Part shown: positions 36,316 through 44,303 of the stretch, piece by piece
Position numbering within the stretch: the stretch's first letter is position 1
How the letters are laid out: every line of letters starts with the position of its first letter
Program-made: the position numbers and the translations under genes
Notes under the pieces: model-generated
The model's input: the letters and a program-made list of their open reading frames with translations, nothing else
What the model was told of the DNA's origin: nothing
Databases searched by the model: none
Assembly: GCA_964497135.1 (NCBI GenBank)
Contig: CAZCDO010000001.1
Coordinates: 7,709-71,708, forward strand
DNA from: CAIJXV01 sp964497135
Lineage (GTDB): Bacteria; Verrucomicrobiota; Kiritimatiellia; CAIKKV01; CAIJXV01
Direction of reading: 5' to 3'
Length of the DNA stretch: 64,000 nucleotides

Positions 36316-38762
36316 TGAAAACAAAATATATTTTTGCTGTTATTTCCCTGGTGATCGCCTGTGGCGCGGGATGGGCCGCGGAACCGGTGGGGGGGCCGCC
36401 GGTCGTCAGCGAAACCACGCTGACCCTGTTAAAGGAAGCCCAGACCGTGGCCCGGCAGAATAAGCCCGATGAATCTATCGCGGCCTATGCCAAGGTGTTC
36501 GCGGCTGCCGATCTTACGACGGACCAGCGGATTGCCGCCCACCTCGATCTCGGCCGGGTCCTATCGGCCAAGGGACCTATTGACGCGGCGGCCGCCGAGT
36601 ATGACCAGGCACTGGCGGTACCCGGGCTGGATGCGGTTCAGAAGATCAAGATCCTGAACACGTTGGCCCAGCTCTGGTTCAACAGTAATTTCAAGGGAGC
36701 CTGGGCTTCCTACACGACCGCCGGGATCGACAAGGCGGCGGACCTCTATCGGCAGATTGGGGCGATGCCGGAGGCCTCCCCGGCCGACAAGGTCGCCGCC
36801 TACAACTCGCTGGCGAACTGCCAGCTTGAACGCATGGAGATCGCCGCCGCCAATGCCACGCTCGACGAAGCGCTCAAGTTGCCCGGCCTGAAAGAGGCGG
36901 ATCTCTTTGCGGCCCGGAAGAATAAGGCCGACGCGTTGTACCGCCAACTTGAGTTCGCGCGGGCCCTGCCGATTTACGAAGGACTCTGGAGCACCAACCT
37001 GACGGGCGTCCTGCGCAGCAGTATCGAGAATCGAATTGTCGAGATTGTCAGTCGCGAAAAAGGCGGGGACGAGGCGTTTCGCTTGTTGAAAGAAAAGTTC
37101 CAGCGCGGCCCGCTGGGCCTCGCGGAATTCTGCAGCAATAGCGGAAAACAGGCGGAGGCCATCCGGCTTTACGATGGGGTGTTGGCGGATGGGCAGGCCG
37201 ACTACCGCACGCGGATCGATACGCTCGAAAAACTGATGTTCATTTTTGGCGCCGATTCGAACTTCGACGCGTTTTTGGCGAACGCCGAACGCCGCATAGC
37301 CTCGCTGATCGCCGCCGAACCGAAAGCGTCGGAAATTTACGGCCGACTGGGTAGCCGGAGCTTTTCGAGGCTTCCGATCGCGGGCACTCCCCGCTTCAAG
37401 CGGTGGCTCGACGAGAAGTTGCTCGCCACGACCCCCCGTTCGCCCAAGGACCGGGCAGCGGCCGCCCGGGCGCAGTTCGAGGAACTCCTCAAACAGCGCG
37501 ACTTTGCCCCGGCAATGGACGTGGCCCGGACCCTGCTCGCGGACACGAACACGCCCCCCGCATTCCGCCTGACCTGCAACCTGAGCCTGGTCGTATTCGA
37601 TACGAAGGGCAATGCCTCCGGGGTTATCAAAAAAGTCCAGTCCGCACTCGACCAGGACGCCACCCTCCGGACAAACCCGGTGGCGCGCGCCGAGGGGTTG
37701 CTGAATACGGCGCGCATCGCCATGGATATGCGGTATGAGAAGGTCGCGCGGGTCCTCTACGCGGAGCGGGACAAGATGCTGGTGCAGGCCGAACGTCGTT
37801 CGCTCCCCTGCACCTTCCTCGAGAAGGCGCCGAAAGACATCACGGCATTCATGAATTCCGCCTACTTCAAAGACCCGAAAAACCGGGGCGTGCTGGATCG
37901 CAAGTATGGCGACAATGTCCAGTTCCTTCTGGACACGGATGCGGCGCTCACCGGACGGAAGGTCACGGAGAAAAAGGACGACTTTGTGCCCACGGAATTT
38001 GTCGCGGTCTGCGACGCGGACGGCATCAAGCTCTTCTTTTTCGCGACAACGACCAAGGCGAAGGATGTCGCGGATGGCCTGGTTGCCATGGGCGGGTATG
38101 AAACGTACCTGGCGGCCGGTCCGGATGCTCCGTATCATTGTTTCCTGATCGACCTGCCGCCCGGCGAAATGTCCGACGATTTCGTCACGCAGTACAAAAA
38201 CAAGACCTTCCGACGTGCCCGTCAGAAGGAGAACACGGCAACCATCGAGCACCAGGTACTCGAGAATGGAGTGGCCACGCTGTTGACCGTGTCGTGGGCG
38301 GCGTTCTTCAATGCCATTCCGCAGAATGGCGACGCCTGGGACTTTGAGCCGATACACTGGGAACAGGGCGGGTATTCGTGGGGCGGAAGTCAATCGGTGC
38401 ACAACCGGTCCAGTTTCGGGTCCCTGATATTCGCCAATATGACCCCGGCGAATGTCAACGCCATTAAGCGCCGGCTCATCCCCGTGGCGGTTGCCGCCTA
38501 TCGGAAAGAGCTGAGCTCCGAAAACGGATATGTCGAGATCTGGCAGGATCCCGAACTGGGCGACCGGACGTTCTATTTTGAAAAGGTCAAGCCGCTAACG
38601 GACAAACTCAGCCAGTACCTGGGAAAAGTCAAACCCGGCATGACGGCCGAAGAGGTTGATTGGTTGTATGCCGAAGCGGTGCCGTCGTGGATGAACATCA
38701 AATACATTGTGGCGGACCTGCGGCGCGATTACCTGGATGCGCGGCGCGTCGCCGGTCAATAA
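36315..38762 (+). CDS. Secreted TPR protein with CBM9-like C-terminal domain
   Basis: An 815-residue exported protein (signal peptide about residues 1-21, ending GAGWAAE). Residues 35-500 are helical tetratricopeptide-like repeats (for example ESIAAYAKVFAAADLTTDQRIAAHLDLGRVL, then ALPIYEGLW and EAIRLYDGVLADG). From about residue 555 the fold changes to beta: FVAVCDADGIKLFFFA, ETYLAAGPDAPYHCFLIDL, and near the end SVHNRSSFGSLIFANM. These resemble the binding-loop and closing strands of CBM9-type carbohydrate-binding modules. The protein may present or count glycan ligands as part of a surface assembly, with TPRs binding partner proteins. It is coupled to the DUF4091 gene. The CBM9 assignment is tentative. 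Confidence 0.65.
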   Translation: MKTKYIFAVISLVIACGAGWAAEPVGGPPVVSETTLTLLKEAQTVARQNKPDESIAAYAKVFAAADLTTDQRIAAHLDLGRVLSAKGPIDAAAAEYDQALAVPGLDAVQKIKILNTLAQLWFNSNFKGAWASYTTAGIDKAADLYRQIGAMPEASPADKVAAYNSLANCQLERMEIAAANATLDEALKLPGLKEADLFAARKNKADALYRQLEFARALPIYEGLWSTNLTGVLRSSIENRIVEIVSREKGGDEAFRLLKEKFQRGPLGLAEFCSNSGKQAEAIRLYDGVLADGQADYRTRIDTLEKLMFIFGADSNFDAFLANAERRIASLIAAEPKASEIYGRLGSRSFSRLPIAGTPRFKRWLDEKLLATTPRSPKDRAAAARAQFEELLKQRDFAPAMDVARTLLADTNTPPAFRLTCNLSLVVFDTKGNASGVIKKVQSALDQDATLRTNPVARAEGLLNTARIAMDMRYEKVARVLYAERDKMLVQAERRSLPCTFLEKAPKDITAFMNSAYFKDPKNRGVLDRKYGDNVQFLLDTDAALTGRKVTEKKDDFVPTEFVAVCDADGIKLFFFATTTKAKDVADGLVAMGGYETYLAAGPDAPYHCFLIDLPPGEMSDDFVTQYKNKTFRRARQKENTATIEHQVLENGVATLLTVSWAAFFNAIPQNGDAWDFEPIHWEQGGYSWGGSQSVHNRSSFGSLIFANMTPANVNAIKRRLIPVAVAAYRKELSSENGYVEIWQDPELGDRTFYFEKVKPLTDKLSQYLGKVKPGMTAEEVDWLYAEAVPSWMNIKYIVADLRRDYLDARRVAGQ

Positions 38763-38789
38763 GGCTGGGTCATCCACGGTTTGAACAAA

Positions 38790-38814
38790 TTCACCGGCCG
38801 TGTTGGCCGGTGAA
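38790..38814. other. Perfect intergenic hairpin (stem 10, loop 5)
   Basis: TTCACCGGCC and GGCCGGTGAA flank GTGTT. It lies between the TPR gene and the SGNH gene. There is no T-run, so it could be a transcription-attenuating hairpin, an mRNA-stabilising element or a protein-binding palindrome rather than a standard terminator. Confidence 0.5.
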
Positions 38815-38835
38815 CCCACCTGAAAGGGATTGGTT

Positions 38836-40080
38836 GTGAAAAATAATCGTATGGCAATCTGGGGTCTCACCGTGCTGGTCCCCCTTCTGTTGACGGAGGC
38901 CGCGTTTGCCACCGCGCAGGAACCGGTGTCCCGGGGCTCCCTGATCAACCTCTGGAACGACAAGGCCTGGAAGCGTTTTCGCAATCCATCTGCCGAGCTC
39001 GGGCAGACAAATCGATATGTGGTCGCCTCGCTGAGCGGACGCCGGATGACGGTCCCGGGTAATCGCCCGAACGACACTCACAAGATCTACTTCATCAATG
39101 AATACACTTTCGAGCGGGATCTCGACGGCGCTGTTTTCCTGACTCACCTCTCCGCGTTCTACCGCGAGCCGCACATGGAAGTTGCCGTTCTCCTGAATGG
39201 CAAAGTGCTGGCCACCTTCACTCCCTTCGAACTGCCCCTGAATCTCAAGATTGCCGACACCATCCATGCGTCCGACCAGGTGACGGTCGCCGTTCGAAGC
39301 ACCAGCGGGAAGGAGGTCTCAAACGTCCTCTCGTTTGCCTTGGAGTCGTTCAAAGACGGACACCCTGGCCCGGCGATTGAGACGCTGCATCCACCCGCCG
39401 GAGTCGCCGCTCCGAAGAGGACCTACACGGGCACGATTGAACCCGCTTACCAAGCGCGCCACGACAGCCAGCAGGCTCAGATTACAAAGCAGAAGCCGCG
39501 AGTGATCTTCGCCGGCGACTCCATTACCGACGGTTTTAGTGGCCCGGGTCGGGAGTCGTGGGCTACGCTGCAGAACTTCCATCCGGCCAACATGGGCATT
39601 GGCGGCGACTGGACCCATAACCTGCTGTGGCGCCTGGAAAACAGCGTGATCGATCAGATCGCGCCGGAACTCATCATCGTGATGATCGGCACTAACGACG
39701 GCGCCTATTCCGAGGATGAAGTTGTCCGGGGCATCAAGGCCATCCTCGACTGCATCCGGAAAAAGAGCCAGACCACCCGGATCCTGCTGCACGGCATTTT
39801 GCCCCGCGATGGCGATTTTCCCGTTGGCAACCGCTATGAAAAGATCAACCGTCGGGTGGCCGAATGGGCCGATGGCCGGACGGTGATCTACCTGGATCTC
39901 ACGCCCCTCTTTCTAACCCCCGACCGCAAGGTCCGAAAGGACTTGCTCCCTGACGGCTTGCACCCCAATGCGAAGGGATATGAGGTGTGGGTCGAGGCCC
40001 TCCTGCCAAAGCTTAACGAACTACTGCCTGCGGCCAGCGCCCCGACGGGGACCGCCACGAACGCGGCTTCCCTTCAATAG
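38836..40080 (+). CDS. Secreted SGNH/GDSL-family esterase
   Basis: A 414-residue protein; GTG 38836 is chosen because AAAGGGA lies 6 nt upstream, and it gives a signal peptide (ending TEAAFATAQ). Residues 30-190 are a beta-sandwich (NEYTFERDLDGAVFLTHLSAF) with possible carbohydrate-binding role. The catalytic domain follows: block I VIFAGDSITDGF (Ser near residue 227), block II NMGIGGDW, block III IGTNDG, block V DGLHPNAKGY with the Asp-x-x-His pair. All four catalytic blocks are intact. Such enzymes deacetylate or de-esterify polysaccharides, which suits a decorated glycan as the locus substrate. The gene ends tail-to-tail with the AraC regulator. Confidence 0.88.
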   Translation: MKNNRMAIWGLTVLVPLLLTEAAFATAQEPVSRGSLINLWNDKAWKRFRNPSAELGQTNRYVVASLSGRRMTVPGNRPNDTHKIYFINEYTFERDLDGAVFLTHLSAFYREPHMEVAVLLNGKVLATFTPFELPLNLKIADTIHASDQVTVAVRSTSGKEVSNVLSFALESFKDGHPGPAIETLHPPAGVAAPKRTYTGTIEPAYQARHDSQQAQITKQKPRVIFAGDSITDGFSGPGRESWATLQNFHPANMGIGGDWTHNLLWRLENSVIDQIAPELIIVMIGTNDGAYSEDEVVRGIKAILDCIRKKSQTTRILLHGILPRDGDFPVGNRYEKINRRVAEWADGRTVIYLDLTPLFLTPDRKVRKDLLPDGLHPNAKGYEVWVEALLPKLNELLPAASAPTGTATNAASLQ

Positions 40081-40112
40081 GAGCACGAGGGCAGAGCCTC
40101 TCCAAACGCGCG

Positions 40113-41039
40113 TTATCGCTTTGGGGGCTTGGGTTTTCCAAGCGGCGAGGGGGGGGCTGGTTTTTTGGGCGTTTCCGAGGGGCCGAATGTCAGCGGCATG
40201 ATCCCGTTTCGCCGGAACTGGGTCGGCGTACAGTGAAGGACGCGCTGGAACGTACGCATGAAGCTGGCGGACGTTTCGTAGCCTAGTCGGCTGGCGATTT
40301 CCTTGACAAACAGGGATTCGGTTTTCAGTAAACTGCAGGCGGCCAGCATCCGGGTGTTCTGGATGTGATCGTGGGGTGAAACCCCGGTCTGCTGTTTCAC
40401 AATCCGCGAAAGATGCTCAGCGGAAACGGAGAGGCGGGCGGCGATTTCGCCGACCGAAATGCGTTTCCCGGTCGCCAGTTTGATGATGTCATGGAAACGC
40501 CGGATCAGGGTATGATCGGCCTGTTTTTCCGGGATGGGGGTCTTGCTGTCGACCAAGGCATCCAGCAGGTCCGTGGTCAGGCGGGTGCTCTCGCGCAAGG
40601 AGAGGATGCAGCCGACTTCATGATAGACGTGAAAGGATAGCAGTTTCTGGATGATGACGTGGTCGAGGGGCAGGTCGTAGATGGCGCCGAAGCGGCGGAT
40701 GAGGTCGCGTGCCATCGCATGGGCGGCGGATCCGAGGATATCGATGAAGATAAAGTGCCAGGGATCGCGGGTCTGATGGGGGTAGTAGTAGGTGATCGTG
40801 GGATCATGGGCTTCGCATAAAAAACCCCGGCCGGCCCGCAATTGATGCAGGCCCCGATCGTCCTTGAATAGGCCGCTGCCGGCCAGCGTGTATTGAAAAA
40901 TCACGCGCGGGCGATCGCGCCGCCACCGTCCCTCGACGCGATAGGCCCGGGTATTTCTCGTTTCCTTGCCGATACAGTCGGGGCGGGGAAAGTGAGGTAA
41001 TCCATCGAAGGTGTGGATATAGAGAAAGAAATCGCGCAT
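40113..41039 (-). CDS. AraC-family transcriptional regulator
   Basis: A 308-residue regulator. ATG 41039 (MRDFFLYIHTFDG) is preferred to the GTG at 41054. The N-terminal half (about 1-180) is a cupin-like ligand-sensing domain (YTLAGSGLFKDDRGLHQLRAGRGFLCE). The C-terminal 100 residues contain the paired helix-turn-helix motifs of AraC/XylS proteins: VGEIAARLSVSAEHLSRIVKQQTGVSPHDHI, then VKEIASRLGYETSASFMRTFQRVLHCTPTQFRR. The tail is lysine- and proline-rich (PPSPLGKPKPPKR). It faces the TIM-barrel gene at 41163 across a 123-bp divergent region. It is a candidate for binding the direct-repeat operators at 2881, 43245 and 56201, but nothing in the sequence proves that. Confidence 0.9.
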   Translation of the reverse strand: MRDFFLYIHTFDGLPHFPRPDCIGKETRNTRAYRVEGRWRRDRPRVIFQYTLAGSGLFKDDRGLHQLRAGRGFLCEAHDPTITYYYPHQTRDPWHFIFIDILGSAAHAMARDLIRRFGAIYDLPLDHVIIQKLLSFHVYHEVGCILSLRESTRLTTDLLDALVDSKTPIPEKQADHTLIRRFHDIIKLATGKRISVGEIAARLSVSAEHLSRIVKQQTGVSPHDHIQNTRMLAACSLLKTESLFVKEIASRLGYETSASFMRTFQRVLHCTPTQFRRNGIMPLTFGPSETPKKPAPPSPLGKPKPPKR

Positions 41040-41162
41040 ATCAGATTCCGTCACTTAATGTCACGTAGTGCCATTCCTTGAAGGTTGCGTTTTCGACGGG
41101 TAAAAACTACTCTATTTGCTTACGGATCGCAACTGTGTAAACAACGGGACGGAGAACCCCTC

Positions 41163-43217
41163 ATGTCGAAACACGATAAAATGTCACTTCCCGCGTGTGG
41201 CCTGTTTCTGGGCTCCGGTATTTACGACCATTCCGGCAAACTGGTCTGCTCCGGGAAAGCCTTTACGTACTGGGCACCGGACTTTCCCTCGGCCCGGGAA
41301 ACCGTTGATCTGATCGTCCAGGACAACCAGGGCAATACGGCCCAATTCTGGCAGAGTGGCGAGGCTTTGCTGGCGCTGGCCAAAGCCGCAACCGCCCAGG
41401 GACTGTACGTGACCTTCCTGTATTCCAGTGCGCCGGCTGAGATTTCCGCCCAGTTCAAGTCGTTGGGAAAGCAGTATCTCGGCTATGATTTTGGCGAGCG
41501 GTATACGTTCGGCATTTACGATCAGGATCTGCCACCGGGCAAAACACTGGCTGAGGTCACGCTCGAGGATCTGGCCCACGGACTGATGGGCAAAGTCGCG
41601 GCGCATGTCAAGGAACGGCACGAGACCGGATGGGGCCCGGTCATGGCGACCAGCAGTAATTTCTATATCGACTATGAGATCGCCGCCGGTGCTGACATTC
41701 CCGTGCCCGAAGATTTTGCCTTCCGCCATCTATCGATGGCATCGGCTATTTCGCGCGGCCTTTACCGGCAGTACGACCTGCCGCTGTGGGGGTCTCATCT
41801 GGCCCATGAATGGTATTCCTGGCTGCCTCAGGCCAATCCGCTGAAGTTCCCCTTGTTCCGGGCCAGCCTGTACCTGAAGTACCTGACCGGCGCAAAATTG
41901 ATCATCAACGAAAGCGGGAATTGGGCGCTCCAGTCCTCGCTCTGCCCGGACTCGCCCATGCACACCCTGCCCCGCGTGGAGGGGCCGACGCCGGGATTGC
42001 GCCACACGGGCAAGGAGTTTGTCGACCGCCATATCGACGAGGCGCGCAAGCTGTTCTGTAACATCGACTACCGCTCTCCCACCGCGTCAAAATACCGCCA
42101 GGAGATTTCCGACTTCTACGATTTCGTCAAGGCCCATCCCGCCCCGGTCGGTCAGCCGGAATCGACCCTGGCCATCGCCAAGGGCAACTACGATATTTGT
42201 TGCGGGGAATTCTCTCCCAACTCGGCGATTGCCGGTGCCTTCCAGGTGGCCCAGACCAATCCGGATTGGTACGAGGGCGCTCCCGAGCGCGGGTGGGACA
42301 TTGTCAAGTCCGTCTTCTATCCCCGGCCGCCGGTGCTGGCGCCGCACAAGAACTTCCACCTGTCGGGATCGCCCTACGGCATGGTGGACATCGTCAGTTT
42401 TGCGGCCGATCAGATCTCCGCGGCATTTCTGAAAGCGAACTACAAGGCGCTGATCCTGTCCGGTTGGAACACCTGTTCGGCGAAACAATATGCCGTTTTG
42501 GTCGACTATGTGAAGGCCGGCGGCACGTTGTGCCTGGCGATCCCGCACCTGTCCATGAACAAATCGCGCAATTACCACCACTACGGTGTGGACGATTTGG
42601 TCAACCGCGGCGATTTCTCCGAGTTATGCGGGGTGAAGGTGCTGGGGCAGGGGGATCGGTTCTATTGGGCAACGGGACCGGAGCGTACGCCCAACGCACT
42701 GGGACTGGCCGTGCCCCGCCGGTATGGCATCATGGCGGCGGCGCTCGGCAACCTTGAGATCGTTGATCCCAGTGCCGTTGAAGTGCTGGCCGCCGATGAT
42801 GAGCAGTTCCGCCCTTTCATTCTGCGATGCAAATCCGGTCAGGGAACGGTGTTTTTCATCAACTCCTGGGCGTATCCCGGCGCGCTCAACACCGACGACG
42901 GTCCCGGTTGCACGGTGGACTCCAAGGGGTTGATGGGATTGCTGTACGGATATATCGGACAAATTTCGCGCGGGCATGTCTGGATCACGGGCCCGGATGC
43001 CGTTCATCCCGATGGGGACTGCGAATACATTGCCTACTCCTATTTCCCCGATGCCGGGAAAATCTGCCTGCAGAATGTCGACTTCAAGAATCCGCGCCGC
43101 TGTATCCTGCACCAGTTTGGGGATGTGGACCCGATCGAATTGGCACCGGCGGAGTTCAGAATCCTGAACTCGGTGGTTTTGAAGCCCGGCGAAAAGTGCA
43201 ATCCCGAACCGGGATGA
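41163..43217 (+). CDS. TIM-barrel glycosidase-like protein with GATase-like C-terminal domain
   Basis: A 684-residue protein starting at ATG 41163 behind GGAGA. Residues 1-330 look like a TIM barrel (CGLFLGSGIY; FRHLSMASAISRGLYRQYDLPLWGSHLAHEWYSW; KLIINESGNWAL). The Asn-Glu-Ser and His-Glu-Trp motifs are plausible acid positions, but the family is not one I can number. From about residue 420 to 560 there is a glutamine-amidotransferase-like fold (YKALILSGWNTCSAKQYAVLVDYVKAGGTLCLAIPHL), as in the trimerisation domain of GH42 beta-galactosidases. The protein ends with a small beta domain. It resembles the GH42 overall plan, but a proven family match is lacking. It has no signal peptide. It is transcribed divergently from the AraC gene, the usual arrangement for a regulated target. 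Confidence 0.7.
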   Translation: MSKHDKMSLPACGLFLGSGIYDHSGKLVCSGKAFTYWAPDFPSARETVDLIVQDNQGNTAQFWQSGEALLALAKAATAQGLYVTFLYSSAPAEISAQFKSLGKQYLGYDFGERYTFGIYDQDLPPGKTLAEVTLEDLAHGLMGKVAAHVKERHETGWGPVMATSSNFYIDYEIAAGADIPVPEDFAFRHLSMASAISRGLYRQYDLPLWGSHLAHEWYSWLPQANPLKFPLFRASLYLKYLTGAKLIINESGNWALQSSLCPDSPMHTLPRVEGPTPGLRHTGKEFVDRHIDEARKLFCNIDYRSPTASKYRQEISDFYDFVKAHPAPVGQPESTLAIAKGNYDICCGEFSPNSAIAGAFQVAQTNPDWYEGAPERGWDIVKSVFYPRPPVLAPHKNFHLSGSPYGMVDIVSFAADQISAAFLKANYKALILSGWNTCSAKQYAVLVDYVKAGGTLCLAIPHLSMNKSRNYHHYGVDDLVNRGDFSELCGVKVLGQGDRFYWATGPERTPNALGLAVPRRYGIMAAALGNLEIVDPSAVEVLAADDEQFRPFILRCKSGQGTVFFINSWAYPGALNTDDGPGCTVDSKGLMGLLYGYIGQISRGHVWITGPDAVHPDGDCEYIAYSYFPDAGKICLQNVDFKNPRRCILHQFGDVDPIELAPAEFRILNSVVLKPGEKCNPEPG

Positions 43218-43241
43218 TGAGCCGATCATGCGGTATGCCTG

Positions 43242-43309
43242 CCATGTCAAAAAATGCACTGAAATATCAAAAAAGGGACATAGCGAGAGGTTTGTAATGA
43301 GTGTATCAT
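43242..43309 (+). promoter_or_regulatory. AraC-type operator and promoter of operon B
   Basis: Half-sites TGTCAAAAAATGCA at 43245-43258 and TATCAAAAAAGGGA at 43265-43278, again 20 bp apart. The 43-bp block differs from 2878-2920 at only 5 bases. A -10-like TATCAT lies at 43304-43309, 59 nt from the first half-site, the same offset as in operon A. There is no -35-like hexamer. Downstream sequences are unrelated apart from the promoter, so the conservation is functional rather than a recent block duplication. Confidence 0.7.
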
Positions 43310-43337
43310 AGACACCGGTACGTGGTTGTTCAATTAG

Positions 43338-43550
43338 GGAGGTGGCCTTTACCTGATCAGCTCGGCCTATTCTGCGAACGGGACCACGTGGGTGACGAAT
43401 TTTACCAGTACGAACGTTTCGGCTGAAAAAACGGTTTATGTCGGATTGTCCCTGGGCGTGCCCGAGACGCAATTGATGTACTGCTATTTCGACAACCTCG
43501 AACTGACCGCGTTGCCCCAGCCGGCCGGGTCCCTATTTACGGTGTGGTAA
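43338..43550 (+). pseudogene. Promoter-proximal scar: C-terminal tail of a deleted secreted carbohydrate-binding protein
   Basis: A 71-codon open stretch with no ATG. It starts inside a strong GGAGGT box (43338-43343) that should serve an initiation codon, and an in-frame TAG lies at 43335-43337. Translated, it gives the end of a beta-sandwich of CBM4/9 character (TTWVTNFTSTNVSAEKTVY, VGLSLGV, then YFDNLEL) and a tail QPAGSLFTVW. That tail resembles the end of the giant protein of operon A (AGTIFTIR). Most of a secreted-protein gene therefore seems deleted, leaving operator, ribosome-binding site and tail. A CTG at 43353 could still initiate a 66-residue peptide without a signal sequence. Confidence 0.65.
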
Positions 43551-43628
43551 CGGGGCGGCAGGGGTGGCCAAGGGTCCTGAACACCGAACGCTGAACCCGG
43601 GGCGCTTGAACCGCCGCCTGGAGACAAT

Positions 43629-44303
43629 ATGTTCACAACACTGGCGATGAAAGAGGTCTTGTTCCCGGACTCGTTTCTGTGGGGTGCCGGCGGAGCCGGG
43701 CACCAGAACGAATTTTTTATTCATGCCATCAAGACGGGTGAATTGGTGCTTCCGTACACCGACGCCGAGTCGTCGGATGAGGTCAAGGGCAGCCTCGACT
43801 ATTGGGGTGTAAATTATTACACGCGACACATGGCCAGCGCGCGGACGCTGAATTTCAGCGCACCGCGTTTCCCGTTCGACCGCGTCAGCATGATTGACGA
43901 GAGCATGTACCTCGAGGAGTTCTATCCCGATGGCTTCGTTCAGCATTTGCCGCGATTCACGGACCATCCGATTTACATTTGCGAAAACGGTTGTGCTTGC
44001 GATGACGACCGCTTGCGGATAGTGTACCTCGCGCGTCACCTCAGCGCCTTGCGCGAAGCCATGAAGATGGGGGCGGATGTGCGCGGCTACATTCATTGGT
44101 CGCTGATGGATAATTACGAATGGGGGTCGTTTAAGCCGCGGTTCGGCTTGATTCACGTCGATTTTGAGACCTTCCGGCGGACCCTCAAACCGAGCGCTCA
44201 TTTTTATCGTGAGATCATTGAGAACCACGGTATAACAGGTTCTGTACTCGACCGGTATGTCCGACCCCTGTCGGATATCAAAGGCTATCCTCCAAAGGGT
44301 TGA
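43629..44303 (+). pseudogene. GH1 beta-glucosidase with large in-frame internal deletion
   Basis: A 224-residue frame from ATG 43629 (GGAG box upstream). The beginning is GH1-like (FPDSFLWGAGGAGHQ, residues 11-25), then it jumps to NEFFIHAIKTGELVLPY and SLDYWGVNYYTRHMAS, which in full-length enzymes (about 440-480 residues) lies more than 200 residues later. The nucleophile motif YICENGCA (Glu near residue 119) and the closing GYIHWSLMDNYEWGSFKPRFGL are present. The acid/base glutamate in the Thr-x-Asn-Glu-Pro motif is in the missing part. The protein cannot carry out the normal retaining mechanism, so I call it a pseudogene, although the frame is intact from end to end. The next gene begins at its stop codon. 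Confidence 0.75.

Noticed and set aside
38790..38814. Hairpin as intrinsic terminator of the glycan operon
   Set aside because: Perfect stem but no T-run follows. Kept as a neutral hairpin.
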